A stretch of 64,000 nucleotides of DNA from Leptodactylus fallax (GCA_947044405.1 CAMRHE010001079.1:124001-188000); one strand, 5' to 3'; positions 10,481 through 21,439 are shown, numbered from the stretch's first letter. Numbers and translations are program-made. The notes: generated by a model from the letters alone, not told the origin.

Positions 10481-11085
10481 TCAAACGATTCCTGTAACTG
10501 TCAATGAGACTTCTGCACCTCTCAGCAGGTATTTTGGCCACTCCTCATGAGCAAACTGCTCCAGTTGTCTCGGGTTTGAAGGGTGCCTTTTCCAGACGGC
10601 ATGTTTCAGCTCCTTCCAAAGATGCTCAATAGGATTTAGGTCAGGGCTCATAGAAGGCCACTTCAGAATAGTCCAATGTTTTCCTCTTAGCCATTCTTCG
10701 GTGTTTTTAGCTGTGTGTTTTGGGTCATTATCCTGTTGCAAGACCCATGACCTGCGACTGAGACCAAGCTTTCTGACACTGGGCAGCACATTTCTCTCTA
10801 GAATCCCTTTATAGTCTTGAGATTTCATTGTACCCTGCACAGATTCAAGACACCCTGTGCCAGATGCAGCAAATCAGCCCCAGAACATAACAGCCATGTT
10901 TCACAGTAGGGACAGTGTTCTTTTCAAGATATGCTTCATTTTTCCATCTGTGAACATAGAGCTGATGTGCCTTGCCAAAAATTTCGATTTTTGTCTCATC
11001 TGTCCATAGGACATTCTCCCAGAAGCTTTGTGGCTTGTCAACATGTAGTTTGGCAAATTCCAGTCTGGCTTTTTTAAGTTATTTC
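10481..11085 (-). pseudogene. Tc1-like transposase, C-terminal part, broken
   Basis: This encodes the catalytic half of a Tc1/mariner DDE transposase, which cuts and pastes the element at TA sites. The first catalytic Asp is in LWTDETKIEIFG, the second in QQDNDPKHTAK, and the Glu in SPDLNPIEHLW, so the triad is still recognisable. The reading frame is broken. A frameshift near 10890 follows YLEKNTVPTVKHG, and an in-frame stop replaces a residue in the MFWG block just after it. The N-terminal paired-like helix-turn-helix region is missing. The C-terminal 119 codons (10481-10840) remain open. A second open frame at 10901-11173 is mostly a shadow in the wrong phase. The product cannot be a working enzyme. 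Confidence 0.85.
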
Positions 11086-11505
11086 TGTGACCATTGTGGG
11101 TTTTTCTTTCATTAAACGAGGGGTACCAACAATTTTGTCCACGTGTGTATATCATCCTTTCTCTCTCTGGCACCCCTTATACTGGCTACGTTTTTAATGC
11201 AATAAGTACTCTGGATATACTATATGCACATGTCAATTAATATATCTGCAGCATAGAATTGGCCAATCTCTGTTGCAAAATATACAATTTTCCTACCCTC
11301 AATACTTCATAATGGCAGTGGATTGGGCAATACAAGGGGTCATCCACCACTATTTGCCCGGTATCCTTGCCACACACTTCTTTTTATTGTTTTCATGTTT
11401 CTATTTTAATAAGAGCCTCAATAAAGGATATGTTTTATGTTGCCTCAATAAAGGATATATTTTAATGTTATATATTACTCCTTACTGCCTGCTTCTTTCC
11501 CTGTC

Positions 11506-11869
11506 TATAATCTTCTTTCCTGTCCTAATAGATACGTATGTTTCACCAAGTGGTGCACACCTAGGCAGATTACATTGTGGAGCCATTAATTGTTCCCTGG
11601 GGATATCTATCACATAAAAAGTTTACACCAGGTTTTGGCTAAAGATGAGAAAAGTGGGCGTGGTCTCTAAAGGAGCAAATCTACTCATGGTCAAAGACAT
11701 AGACTTAACTTCTTTAGTCAATTAAAAAAAAGATTTATTAAGAGTTGTGCGTCTGTTAATAAATTTGGCAGAAATCACTTAGAGTGTTGATTGGGAAGGG
11801 GGAGAAGACAGCGTTTTTCTCTGATAAGATCTATTAGAAAGTTCCCTTCAAATTGAGGAAACATATGTT
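11506..11869. other. Non-genic stretch
   Basis: Nothing recognisable was seen beyond short AT-rich sequence. Confidence 0.5.
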
Positions 11870-12065
11870 TACAATAACAAAGAAATCTGTCCGCAGCTTG
11901 TCCCCTCTATCCATCTCTGCTGTAATGTGCCCTATAAAGGTCTTCTTCTCTGCCCCTCTCTTGTTTCATCCTTACATCCTGACCTCCAAGATTTCTCTCG
12001 TGCTGCCCCCATACTCTGGAACTCACTACCCCAACATATCAGACTTTGTCCCACCAGAGATATAA
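11870..12065 (+). pseudogene. L2-like LINE ORF2 C-terminal fragment
   Basis: In one frame the sequence reads HPDLQDFSRAAPILWNSLPQ followed by HIRL. This is the well-known C-terminal block of L2/CR1-type reverse transcriptase polyproteins, and a related block, DFSRVVPLLWNALSQIIRL, occurs at 45729-45920. It is an isolated fragment with no catalytic motif. Confidence 0.75.
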
Positions 12066-12197
12066 CTTCAGGGGCTGCAGTGGTTACAGTTGCTCCAGGG
12101 TCCAGGAGCCTTTGGGCGCCCCTAAGCACTAATGTAATTTTAGAGGTTGCAGTGGTTGTAGCTGCCACCAGCCCACAGATCACCCGCACCATACTAA

Positions 12198-12388
12198 GGC
12201 CTTATTCACACATCAGTATCTTGGTCAATGATTTACATCAGTGATTTTCAGCCAAGAAAGCCAAGACCAGGATGAAGACTATACAGAGGTAAGATATAAT
12301 GGAATGATTTGCATCGGTTCAGTGTTTTGAACTGGCTCCTGGTTTTGTCTTCCAATCAATGGCAAAACACTGATGTGTGAATAAGGCC
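12198..12388. mobile_element. MITE with 20-bp inverted termini
   Basis: The termini GGCCTTATTCACACATCAGT and ACTGATGTGTGAATAAGGCC are exact inverted copies. The interior is non-coding. A clear target duplication was not found. Confidence 0.8.
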
Positions 12389-13171
12389 GTCACATGGCTG
12401 AATTAATATTCATTCATGTGAATGGGGGCTATTCACATGACCGATATTTTGACGGTCCATTGTAACAGACCGTCAAACTATAGGTCATGCTCTATTATTA
12501 CCACTCTACACTACAATGTAGGAGGGATCCATGAAAATGAGTGCATCTCAGGTGAAAAATGGCCTTTTTTTATGCCCGCTTTCACCCACGGTCCTCTAGG
12601 CTAAGGCTGATTAAACTTCTTTGATCTTCTTTCTGATCTCCTTTGATGGCTAGGAGTCTGTGCATTGTAAATTTATTGGGGCAAATTTAATATGTCTTGT
12701 ACACCAGTTTTCTGGTGTACACAACATAAAAAATTTTATTTTTCTGCGGAAAAAAAATTTAAACTTTTTCATTTTGTGTGGTCCTCGACACTTTCCTGAA
12801 AAAGGTTGTGACATGGCATGCAGGAGGTGGGGCTATCGGCCCACCAAATTTACCATCTTTTACGCCAGAAATCTAGTGTGAATTATGGGTGAAATGTACA
12901 GTCCATTGGTCAGTGCACCACATTTATGAGGAGGCGTGTGCCTCTCCGGGGCTATGAAGACTGCCATGACTAACACCAGTCTCTATAGATCTGCCCCAAT
13001 ATCCCTACGTTCTGGGGCACTCCAGTGAGACAGGTGAAGAACATTTATGATAGAGATTTTCACTCAAGATGATTAGCATATAGTTGAGGAAGAATGCTGT
13101 GGCACAAAAGGGGTCACAATTACTGTGTGGGGTACTGGGGATGGGAAAGACAGACAGCCTTATGCACAGAC
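12389..13171. other. Non-genic stretch
   Basis: No gene was found. A segment near 12400-12500 (ATTCACATGACC and GACCGTCAAAC words) looks like a decayed MITE. The remainder shows nothing I can assign. Confidence 0.45.
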
Positions 13172-13184
13172 ATGTTGTGAACAA

Positions 13185-13669
13185 TCCAGATGCAGGTAGA
13201 AAAGAGGAGGCAGATGAGCGCTGGTCCAGAATAAATGAAGTCTTTAATCCGATTGAATAAAACACACGACGCGTTTCAGGACAAGCCCTTTTTCAAGTGT
13301 GCATAAAAAAAAAGCTTTTTTTTTTATTTTTTATGCACACTTGAAAAAGGGCTTGTCCCGAAACGCGTCGTGTGTTTTATTCAATTGGATTAAAGACTAC
13401 ATTTATTCTGGACCAGCGCTCATCTGCCTCTTCTTTTCTACCTGCATCTGGATTCTTCCACACGTGCTTCATACCACGGTTCCGAGGCTTGCAGCTGCTT
13501 CACAAGGTCCCAATGAAGATAATCTGATTCTACATGCCTACTAAGTTGTTGTGAGCTGATCACAACCCACCAAGGTGAGCAATTTGTATCAGTGTTCTGA
13601 TATCTATCATCCTTTGGTTTTACACTATTAGCGCTCTGCGCTGTTTTTTCTTTTTATTTCTTTCTACAT
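13185..13669. mobile_element. Retroposon with inverted 5' segment
   Basis: A 13-bp direct repeat, ATGTTGTGAACAA, brackets the insert (13172-13184 and 13670-13682). The left part, 13185-13310, is the inverse of 13325-13455: arms of about 130 bp that include ACGCGTCGTGTGTTTTATTC. The right part continues uninverted and ends CGCTCTGCGCTGTTTTTTCT. A long target duplication plus an inverted 5' segment is what twin priming by LINE machinery produces. The family is not identified. Confidence 0.75.
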
Positions 13670-13682
13670 ATGTTGTGAACAA

Positions 13683-14391
13683 GTCTTCATGGCGGTCTGG
13701 GCTCAGATAGAGTAGGAAAGGGAATTGTAAATGCTGCTATAATGTACAGATGGGAGACGCTAAAAATCGTCTTTAGTTTCGCCTCTGTCTCCCACCATCA
13801 CTATACTACTGTGCAAGGGGCCTCTGCCCTCACCTTCTGTCCTTTTACCTTCCCCTTGCAGATTGCAAGCCCTCTGTACCCATCTGTCAATCAATAAGCT
13901 CATGTTTATGGCTTCTTTTTATAATTTATTCATGTTACATAGTGTTATGCTCCTGTATATCTATTGTACACTGCCGTGAAAGATAACAGCACAAAAATAA
14001 ATAATAATGACATGTATTTTGATCCTTTCTTTTTGGTATTGGGTGCCATCTGGCCCCCTTTGATTTCAACCACTTTTTTCCCAATGCCACAGAGCAGGAT
14101 GGGACTGGTTCTATAATCATTGGAATCAAACAGAGTATTGGACCGCATGTCGGCGATCCTCGGCCTGCATACTCGGTCGTGTGCATGAGGCCTAAAACTA
14201 ACTTCTTTTGATCGTTTCTGAAAACTTTGAAAAAAACTCTGAAAAAGAATTTACTTAGAATTTTTTACTGTTTACATACTATTACATGCTTGTACTGCTG
14301 TATTCAATATTTCCATGAATACCATCACTATTTTAGATAAAACGCTAATGTAATTACAATGCCAAAAATTGTTCAGTATGGGTCAGTGTAA
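13683..14391. other. Non-genic stretch
   Basis: No gene is recognised. The segment GATTGCAAGCCCTCTGTACC near 13860 resembles decayed LINE 3' sequence. Confidence 0.45.
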
Positions 14392-14808
14392 GGCCAGGGC
14401 CCCACGTTGCAAAAACACAGCGATTTGGCCAGTATCTGCAAAGTGGATGGGATTCTGGCTAAGATCTTTAAGTTGTGATACACCCTCTGCTACTTTTTTA
14501 CCTGTACCTTTCAATCTGTACCTACTGTCACTGTAATGCCTCTACCTTGGAGCGTTTTGTATTGTATTGTATTGTATTTGTATTGCACATCTTTGCTGCT
14601 GTAACAAACTGAATTTCCCCATGTTGGGACTATTAAAGGATTATCTTATTTTATCTTATTGTAGAAAAATATCCGCAGTGGAAATGCTACGATTTAAAAA
14701 ACTGCAGATTTTCTATGAAAAGCGCTGCGGAAAAAATGTGGTGTGTTTCCACCATGGTCTTTTTCGCAACAATTTTTTGCTGCGGCTCACTATGTAGGGC
14801 CTTAGCCT
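14392..14808. mobile_element. Harbinger-like MITE with TAA duplication
   Basis: The termini are GGCCAGGGCCCCACG and TGTAGGGCCTTAGCC, flanked by an exact TAA duplication (14389-14391 and 14809-14811). A Rex1-like tail has inserted into it. Confidence 0.8.
14465..14665 (+). mobile_element. Rex1-like LINE tail nested in MITE
   Basis: It ends GAATTTCCCCATGTTGGGAC followed by TATTAAAGGATTATCTTATT, the plus-strand version of the tail at 724-790. It is severely 5' truncated and has no coding sequence. Confidence 0.75.
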
Positions 14809-14811
14809 AAA

Positions 14812-15620
14812 AGAGGTTGTCAAACTCCATTACAAACAATGTCATAGGCTGGAAATAGTGTGAATAAAACAGAAAAACAAAGGCCACTTTAACACAGTCA
14901 GTATTTTGTATCGGTATCTGTAAGCCAAAACTAAAAGTAGAACCTCTATAGTGATAAACTGTAATGGAAGGATTTCTTCCTCTTCCATGTCCTGGAAACA
15001 CTCCACTAGTTTGGCTTACTCACACCATGTCAGCCTGTGGCCTATTTTTTAATGGAGTCGGACAAAATGTACTCCCTATAATTTTGCTGTCATCTGCTCA
15101 ATTTTTAGAAAGGTATTTCCTACTGTAACAAGATATCTTTGCCCATATAGTGAATAAATATTGAATATTGTTATTATGGTAATATTCTTAGAACATTTAA
15201 AGAAATACTTCAGCAATCTAAATGCAGGGTGACTGTATTAAATATCCTCCTTGGTTTATGGTTAGAAACATAATGTTACGGTTATCATGCAGATAAATGT
15301 AAAAGACTCCATTACATTTAACATGTAACAAACACATGATGGGATTTTGGGAGATAAAGATATTGAATTTGTTTTACTGATACAAAGATGATACATTACA
15401 AGGCTTACGGTAGACCCAGTAAAACACTGCAAGGGAGCCCTCTAGAGGCCAGACATAAATACTGCAGGGGAAGTTTAGCTATGCCTCATGTTTCATTGTA
15501 TTGGATGTACTTTTATTTTCAGATACTGTCATGGCAATGTGTTTCTAATGTTCAGTTTTTTTTTTTTTTTTCTGATATGTACTTTGGGAAACCTTACAAC
15601 TACATACAAAGTTCTTAAAG
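14812..15620. other. Non-genic stretch
   Basis: Nothing supported as a gene or element. A T-run of about 15 lies near 15557. Confidence 0.5.
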
Positions 15621-15844
15621 CAGAGGCATTCTTAAGTGTTCAGCATGGGGGGGGGGGGACACAGTTCTAAGTGGGCCCCCAACTCAAATATACCGATACC
15701 ACATATAGTGGTAGATACAGGTTCTGCACAGCGCTCTGCAGACCATATAGGTGAATATGTAAGGTTGTAAAGCAATACATTTGCAATAACTAACTTTAGT
15801 CAGTAGGTGGCAGCAAAGTAATAAACTGCCCATAAGAATATGTA

Positions 15845-15995
15845 GTATAATGTTGTACCGTGTTAGCCATTGAAAGTAGTGGAAGAGTGAAGAAATCAGG
15901 CGATACCTTTTAGAGGCTGAGTATATTTGATAAGTAAGCTTATCAAATATACTCAGTTAGCCTCTAAAAGGTATCGCCTGATTTCTTCACTCTTC
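15845..15995. mobile_element. Hairpin insertion with 14-bp target duplication
   Basis: CATAAGAATATGTA is duplicated exactly at 15831-15844 and 15996-16009. Between the copies, GGAAGAGTGAAGAAATCAGG and the following bases run to a centre near 15935 and return as the inverse, with arms of about 55-60 bp. The long duplication suggests LINE-type target priming with an inverted copy. Confidence 0.85.
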
Positions 15996-16009
15996 CATAA
16001 GAATATGTA

Positions 16010-17812
16010 TTAATGCATATAAATGTAAATATTATTCTAGGTTGCAAAATCTGATTACAGGTAATTACTGGGACATTTTGGACTCTTACAAGCCTGGCAG
16101 TGTGCTAGAATTGCAGTTTTGATGCCTTTTACTGGAGATAGGGTACTGCATCATCACCCAGCAGGAAACAGGAAGTGAGGTCTTTGTGTGAAGAAGGGTC
16201 TTGAATTGTGTAAGGCTGTGCTGTTCTGGGCTGCTGGGGAAGGCTATGTGCTGGATGGAGGCCTGAGCTGAGCTGATTGCAGGAGAAGTCTTGGTGCTGG
16301 CTGAGGACTGAGTCTGGAGACACAGTGACCGTGGTGCTGGTTGATGACTGAGTCAGGACATCAGAAGGTAAAGATAAATAGACTACAAGAAAGAAAGCCC
16401 TCAAATACTTGTAAGTAGAGCTTGGCCGCATCTACATAGTCCAAGTGGTGATGTATAAGGTTATATAAAGGACTCTTACGCTGACACCTTATCATTGGAG
16501 AAATTGGTCTGTCTTTTAAGTGGAGAGCTGGAGCAAGGCCTATAACTGTACTTTAAGTGGAAGACAGCATTTGCCTGTGGATTACAAGTTAACCATTGGA
16601 TTATAAATAGTATTGCGCAATACTTAGGGTGCACTCCAACGAGGGACCAATCCAGGAAAACCGCGTTGTGAAAGATCCTCAGTGCGCCAACACCGCTTTG
16701 GCCCACACCTGAGACTTCTTTCATAAAAAACCACACTCACCGCCAGTGAGTGCTGGGTTCACAAGATAAATACAAGACAAGCTTTCTAAATTTTGTATAT
16801 TTATTAACCCCTAAATGGGTTGGTATTAACATCTAACACATACAGTTCAGAACAGATATGCAGATATATGCAAGCATTAACAGTTACTAGTTACAATATA
16901 CAGCGCATAAAATAAAAAGGGAATAAAGGTGAAATAATTACTTTACCACACATATCCTTGATGTGGTTCTGTAGTCCAACACTCACACATGCTCTGGTAT
17001 GTGTGAATAACCAGTGGAGGCTTCTAGCACCAACACAGCATTCCAGCCTGCATGCTCATCACAGTATATCCCAGTAGTCTCTCAGTAGTCTCATCATAGT
17101 ATTCTCTTGTAGTCTCAGCACAGTATTCTCTCACTGACCTCTTACCTTATCTTTTATACCCTTGATTACACCACCCAGAATGAGGTCATCGGCGACGGCA
17201 AGTCTGATTGATTAACGCACTCAAGTCCAGATTCTTTGTAAGGAGATGTGACCAAGTGAAATGATACAATGCCTTCTATATGTTATCAACCATGTCTGAT
17301 CAGCAGCCCAGGCCAAACAATGCATGTGTATTTGATCACCCAGGGCTATGTAGGAATTCAATGGAGCCATTCTGGGATGGATACAAGCCCTATTGTTACA
17401 TTGTTGCCACTACTGACACCATACACCTAGGATTAGAGCTGCGCACATTATGAGTAAATGGAAGTAAGAGGGAGATACGATACCCAGAGATCAAAATACA
17501 TCTTTGAGTTATAGACATATTTAAGTGGAATCATCACACGCGTTCTTAAAGGACTTGTATCCAACACCTGTTTAAGTAACTGTGGGAACTAGGGGTATAG
17601 TGTTGGTTTGCTGTAATACTCTGTTCCATATTATTTTGTATTTCTTCTCTATTTATACCTTGTTGCATATTTTCTCAGATCTCTCTTCATTGCTTTACTC
17701 AGTAAACATTGTTCTGGGAATTAAAACGCTGCGTGTGTCTGTTTGACATCGTGTACCTGCTGAACCTGTGGGACTAGCCCTTGGTCCTCTTTCAAATACA
17801 GCACAGGAAAAA
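16010..17812. other. Unassigned 1.8-kb insert in hAT-B relic
   Basis: This separates two colinear blocks of the hAT-B relic. It has no open frame with recognisable motifs. The tail near 17640-17790 (a TATTTATACC word, then GGGAATTAAAACGCTGCGTG) is reminiscent of the polyadenylation part of an LTR. That is a guess, since no paired LTR, primer-binding site or polyprotein was seen. Confidence 0.35.
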
Positions 17813-17930
17813 TGTGACTTACAGGTTATGTCTCTGTTATGTCATGACTGTAATCGTTCACATTTTTCCTCTAAACCAGACTACCATGACCACTTCTTCC
17901 AGCCATAACTTATCTCTGTAAGGGTAAGTT

Positions 17931-18275
17931 CACATGTAGGAATTTGGCACTGAATTTTGCCTGAAATCCGCCATTAATTTCAATAGGAGGCAGTAACAGA
18001 TTTTTTTCCTCTAGCTGATTTTTTCAGCTAGAGGAAAATTAAGTGTCCTGCTCATTCTTCAGGCGGAAAGTATACCTTTTCCATTGGCATGAAATTTGAA
18101 TTTGTGCCTGCCCATTAAAGGCAAAATACAGTGGCACTCTTCTCCAAATTCTGCTTCAAATTCAGCGTCAGAATACCTGTCGGTTTTTGTTAAGAAGAAT
18201 CCGCTTCAAATTCCTGAAGCAGAAATTTTCTGCTTGGCAAATTCTGCATCAAATTCAGTGCCAAAGTTCCCATCC
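17931..18275. mobile_element. MITE of TTCACA-type ends
   Basis: It begins AGTTCACATGTAGGAATTTG and runs through repeated CAAATTC and GAATTTG words in both orientations. A fragment with the same start lies near 41030. It is inserted within the hAT-B relic. Confidence 0.55.
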
Positions 18276-18380
18276 CCCTTCTACCCCCAGTTATAAAATA
18301 TGTAATATAAAACGCCTCTGGAAATGAGTAATGTCTCCTGTATGCCTTTTTTATTTAATAATGCTCCTGTGTACTCCCTT

Positions 18381-18864
18381 TAACTCCTTCCTAATCCGTG
18401 CTATACGATTACATCACGTTGAGCGTATACTTAATGCTCATCACCATAATAGTACAGCGCTGTAATGTCACAGGCACAGGAGCTGTGTCTGTTGCATTAC
18501 TTCTGGGACTAGCCGCCAGATTCGGAAAATACTCAGACTCTGGTGGCTTAACCCTCCAGATGCTATAATCAATGGCAATCATGGAATTCGGGTGGTTCGG
18601 GGGGCAAGATCACCCACAATAAGATTGTGTGGTCCGAGGAGCTGATATGGTAGTCAGAAGGCTGAGCAATGGCAGAATGTTCAGTGCATAGCGCTCCGTG
18701 GCAAATTTAGCTCCACCCACTTCTACATTGACTCCGCCAATTCCCATACGTTTCTCTTTGTGCCCCCACACAGTATAATGCTCCTACAGTCACCCTAATA
18801 TTATATACCTCTACATTATGATGTACCCCTCCGATTGCCTTCACATTGTAAAGTCCCTCTCCTG
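18381..18864. other. Non-genic stretch
   Basis: No gene is seen. The sequence near 18770-18830 has CACAGTATAATGCTCC words like those in the hAT-type tandem arrays. Confidence 0.45.
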
Positions 18865-19105
18865 GTGCACCCAGTTTAATGTTTCCCTTCCTTCAGCTGC
18901 CCTTAGTTTAATGTCACCCTTCAGCTGCCCTCAGTTTAATGCCACCCTCCAGCTGCTCCATAGTTTAATGTCCCCCTTCAGCTGCCCTCACTTTAATGTC
19001 ACCCTCCAGCTGCCCTCACTTTAATGTCACCCTCCAGCTGCCCTCACTTTAATGTCACCCTCCAGCTGCTCCGTAGTTTAATGTTGCCCTCCAGCTGTCC
19101 TCCAG
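18865..19105. repeat. 28-bp minisatellite
   Basis: About eight units are typified by AGCTGCCCTCACTTTAATGT followed by CACCCTCC. The three central units are nearly identical and the edge units vary. The open frames across it are by-products of the repeat. Confidence 0.9.
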
Positions 19106-19675
19106 ACGCAGATGAGTTGAAGCCGGGACATACTTCCCGCCAACCAGGACAAGACCTGGAATCTGGGACTGTCATGCTGAATCCGGGATGGTTGGGAGGT
19201 ATGCTTAAAGGGTTAATTAATAGTGTCCCTCAATTATTAATGCCCCCTGTTAACACCCATAAATCAATAATGCCCCTGTGTGATGTAAAATTAATACTGC
19301 CCAATTCCACTATTATGTCCCCTTGTGTTAATTATGCCCTTAATATCCTATTACATATATATTGCCCCTTAATGCCCCCAATGTATTGCCAGGGAGTAAT
19401 AAAGTTTACCAGTCTATCTTTACTAATATAAACCTGGTCCCCTGGAGCCCCATTTACTACATTTGTGGAAGGCAACTAGGGAGGCCAGATCTCTCATTCC
19501 TTTGTCAGCCCTGCTGTCATTTGATTTCTGGTCACAACTCTACTCAATGGACCTGTGGCCCAAGTAGAGAGGAGTCGGTGACGTCAGTGAGAGTCAGAGC
19601 AGCTGCAGGGGAGACAGAGGAACGCAGGGGGGAAGTTTGTATATTAGTAATAAAACTTAAAGGGTGCTATTAATA
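19106..19675. other. Degenerate AATGCCCC-rich sequence
   Basis: Words such as TTAATGCCCCCTGT and AATAATGCCCCTG recur irregularly at 19200-19390, as in the interior of hAT-B. No coding signal was seen. Confidence 0.5.
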
Positions 19676-19960
19676 GGACTATAGTGCACCCAAATACCTT
19701 TAGCAGTATTTTGAGTGATTTCTGAGTTCTCTGGGAGCTCCTGACATCTGTTGCATTTGTTGATATTCACATCTGCATTTTCCTGTTGTGTGCCTTTCCT
19801 ACAACTCTAATGATTCCTTGGGCTGCTATCAGAGCTGTCTCACTCCCCCTCTCTTTCTCACTCACTCCCCCTCCTTGTTTCCCTAGCTAGCCCGCCCACT
19901 ACATTCTCAATAGCCATCTTTAGACTCCTAGTTCTCACTCACTCACTAACCTTCTCCTTT
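19676..19960. repeat. Dispersed repeat, CTTTAGCAG family, copy 1
   Basis: The segment from AAATACCTTTAGCAGTATTT to TAGCTAGCCCGCCCACTAC matches 24950-25170 and 63560-63750 in order. In those two copies it lies inside TTAA-flanked elements. Confidence 0.75.
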
Positions 19961-20057
19961 GGCTGTAATATTGTAATCATTTCTGTATATCATAATTGCA
20001 GTCATACAGAGAAAGTTTCAGGACAACAACTCTTTTTGTGCTTTTTTTGGCATTTGT

Positions 20058-20059
<2 letters not shown>

Positions 20060-20097
<38 letters not shown>
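20060..20097. repeat. (AT)n microsatellite, left of LTR
   Basis: An uninterrupted AT dinucleotide run of about 38 bp. With the run at 21668-21702 it brackets the LTR, so the LTR appears to have landed in an AT tract. Confidence 0.95.
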
Positions 20098-20100
<3 letters not shown>

Positions 20101-20422
20101 GTAAAGTGTACGGCAAAGTCCTGGACGAGGTGTATATCTCGCCTGGTTTCCTCAGCCAGGTGAGATAGAGGAAATCCAGGATTTAGCTTGCTCTAGCAGA
20201 CCATAGTCTGCTAGCGTTTTTCATTATAATATATGGGCTGGTTTTTTCTGGACTGGAGGGCAGGATTGGTAGTGGGTACTCTCCAGTCCACTTCGGGATT
20301 TGCCTTCCTTAACCCCAGGTGAGGTTTCCTGTGTGTTTTGATTGAGGAAGGAAGCTAAACACAAAAAGAGAGCTCTGGTATACTGCAGAGGAGAGAGAGA
20401 CCAAACGCTCCTGGAGGTGAGC

Positions 20423-21439
20423 GTTCACACTACCGTTGGTGTCCGTTGCTATTGTCCGTTACAAGATTTTAGCAACGGACACTAGTTGAACCGTCAGAAA
20501 TCCATTAAAATTTCCATTCATTTCAATGGGTTTTTATATTGTGTCCGTTAGTGTCCGTTTACACCAAATCCGTCAGAAGTCCGTTATTTTTTCACGGACA
20601 AAAAATCCTACATGCAGGACTTTTTGTCTGTTTGAAAAAAACGGATTCTTGACGGACAGCAAGTGTCCGTTATTTTTTAACATTGAGGTCTATGGGTAAC
20701 GGACTTATAACGGAGAGTAACTGATAGCCATCAGTTACTGTCCGTTATTTTATGTCCGTTAACTTTCCCTGCGCATGCTCAGAAACAAACAAAAAAAAAA
20801 AACTAGCAGTGTTAGAGGACATTTCGTGTCCTCAGGCACATGCGGTTTTACATACCGCTAGAAAGCCGACAGCGCGCTGAATTCAGCGCACTGCCGGCTT
20901 TCCCGGTATGTGCCCCAGGGCTGGAGATATCGGCGGTGTAAAGTTTTACTGTTAGAAGGGCGCTGCGAGGAACTCCCTCCCCGACACTTCAGAGACTTGT
21001 ACTGAGGGGGCGTTCCTCACAGCTGAGCGTCATCACTGGGCTGTAAGGAACGCCCCCTCTCTCTGTACTGGTCTATAGCCCTGTACTGTCAGAGGGGGCG
21101 TTCCTTACTGCCCGGCGATGACGCTGAGCTGTGAGGAACGCCCCCCTCAGTACAGCGCTATGGACGAACGAGAAGTGTCAGGGAGGGAGTTCCTCACAGC
21201 GCCCTTCAAACAGTAAGTAAAGTAAAACATGTTACACCGCCGATATCGCCAGCCCCGGGGCACATACCGGGAAGCTGGCAGTGCACTGAATTCAGCGCGC
21301 TGTCGGCTTTCTAGCGGTATGTGACATTAAAAAACGGACACTACCTGATGCTCATCAGTTAGGGTCCGTTATGATAGGTCTCCGTTTATTTTTTTTTTTA
21401 ACGGACACCTTCATAACGGACTCCAACGGTAGTGTGAAC
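20423..21439. mobile_element. MITE with GTTCACACTACCG ends
   Basis: The termini GTTCACACTACCGTTG and CAACGGTAGTGTGAAC are exact inverted copies. The interior repeats GTCCGTTA and AACGGAC many times in both orientations. A foldback MITE is nested inside. Confidence 0.8.
20815..21326. mobile_element. Foldback MITE, copy 2, right end lost
   Basis: The arms contain the same words as copy 1 (GGCTGGAGATATCGG, CGGCTTTCCCGGTATGTG). The left terminus AGAGGACATTTCGTGTCCTC is present. The matching right terminus is missing, so the right arm ends at GCGGTATGTGACA next to TTAA. Confidence 0.8.

Larger units (their letters stand above)
10126..11147 (-). mobile_element. Tc1-like DNA transposon, internally deleted
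   Basis: Inverted termini of about 70 bp (10126-10197 and 11076-11147) begin CACACGTTGACAAAATTGTT and CACACGTGGACAAAATTGTT. TA flanks each side (10124-10125 and 11148-11149). Removing the element and one TA restores the sequence of the uninterrupted inverted arm near 6320, so this is a clean later insertion. It is about 1 kb rather than the usual 1.6 kb, because the N-terminal half of the transposase is gone. Confidence 0.92.
6006..11505. mobile_element. Large inverted-repeat (foldback) structure with later insertions
   Basis: The left arm 6006-6560 is the reverse complement of the right arm, about 9890-11505, once the Tc1-like insertion at 10126-11147 is removed. Shared blocks include CTGGCACCCCTTATAC, GGATATACTATATGCACATG and CTATTTTAATAAGAGCCTCA. 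The loop was split by a hAT element (6748-9704). The arm edges are approximate and no target duplication could be defined. The arms carry AATAAA-type signals, so two inverted solo LTRs are an alternative to a foldback transposon. Confidence 0.75.
15621..18380. mobile_element. Degraded hAT-B relative, interrupted
   Basis: Blocks colinear with hAT-B are present. One is GTGGGCCCCCAACTC through GTGAATATGTAAGG (15671-15760), matching about 6795-6910. Another is ACCATGACCACTTCTTCCAG (about 17881-17903), matching 6981. A third is AGTTATAAAATATGTAATAT (about 18290), matching 7093. They are separated by about 2 kb of unrelated sequence (about 15790-17812) and by a MITE at 17931-18275. Its termini are too decayed for a target duplication. 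Confidence 0.65.

Noticed and set aside
10901..11173. 90-codon minus-strand open frame in the Tc1-like element
   Set aside because: It is out of phase with the transposase homology (KARLEFAKLHV...LWTDE lies in another frame) and runs into the inverted terminus.
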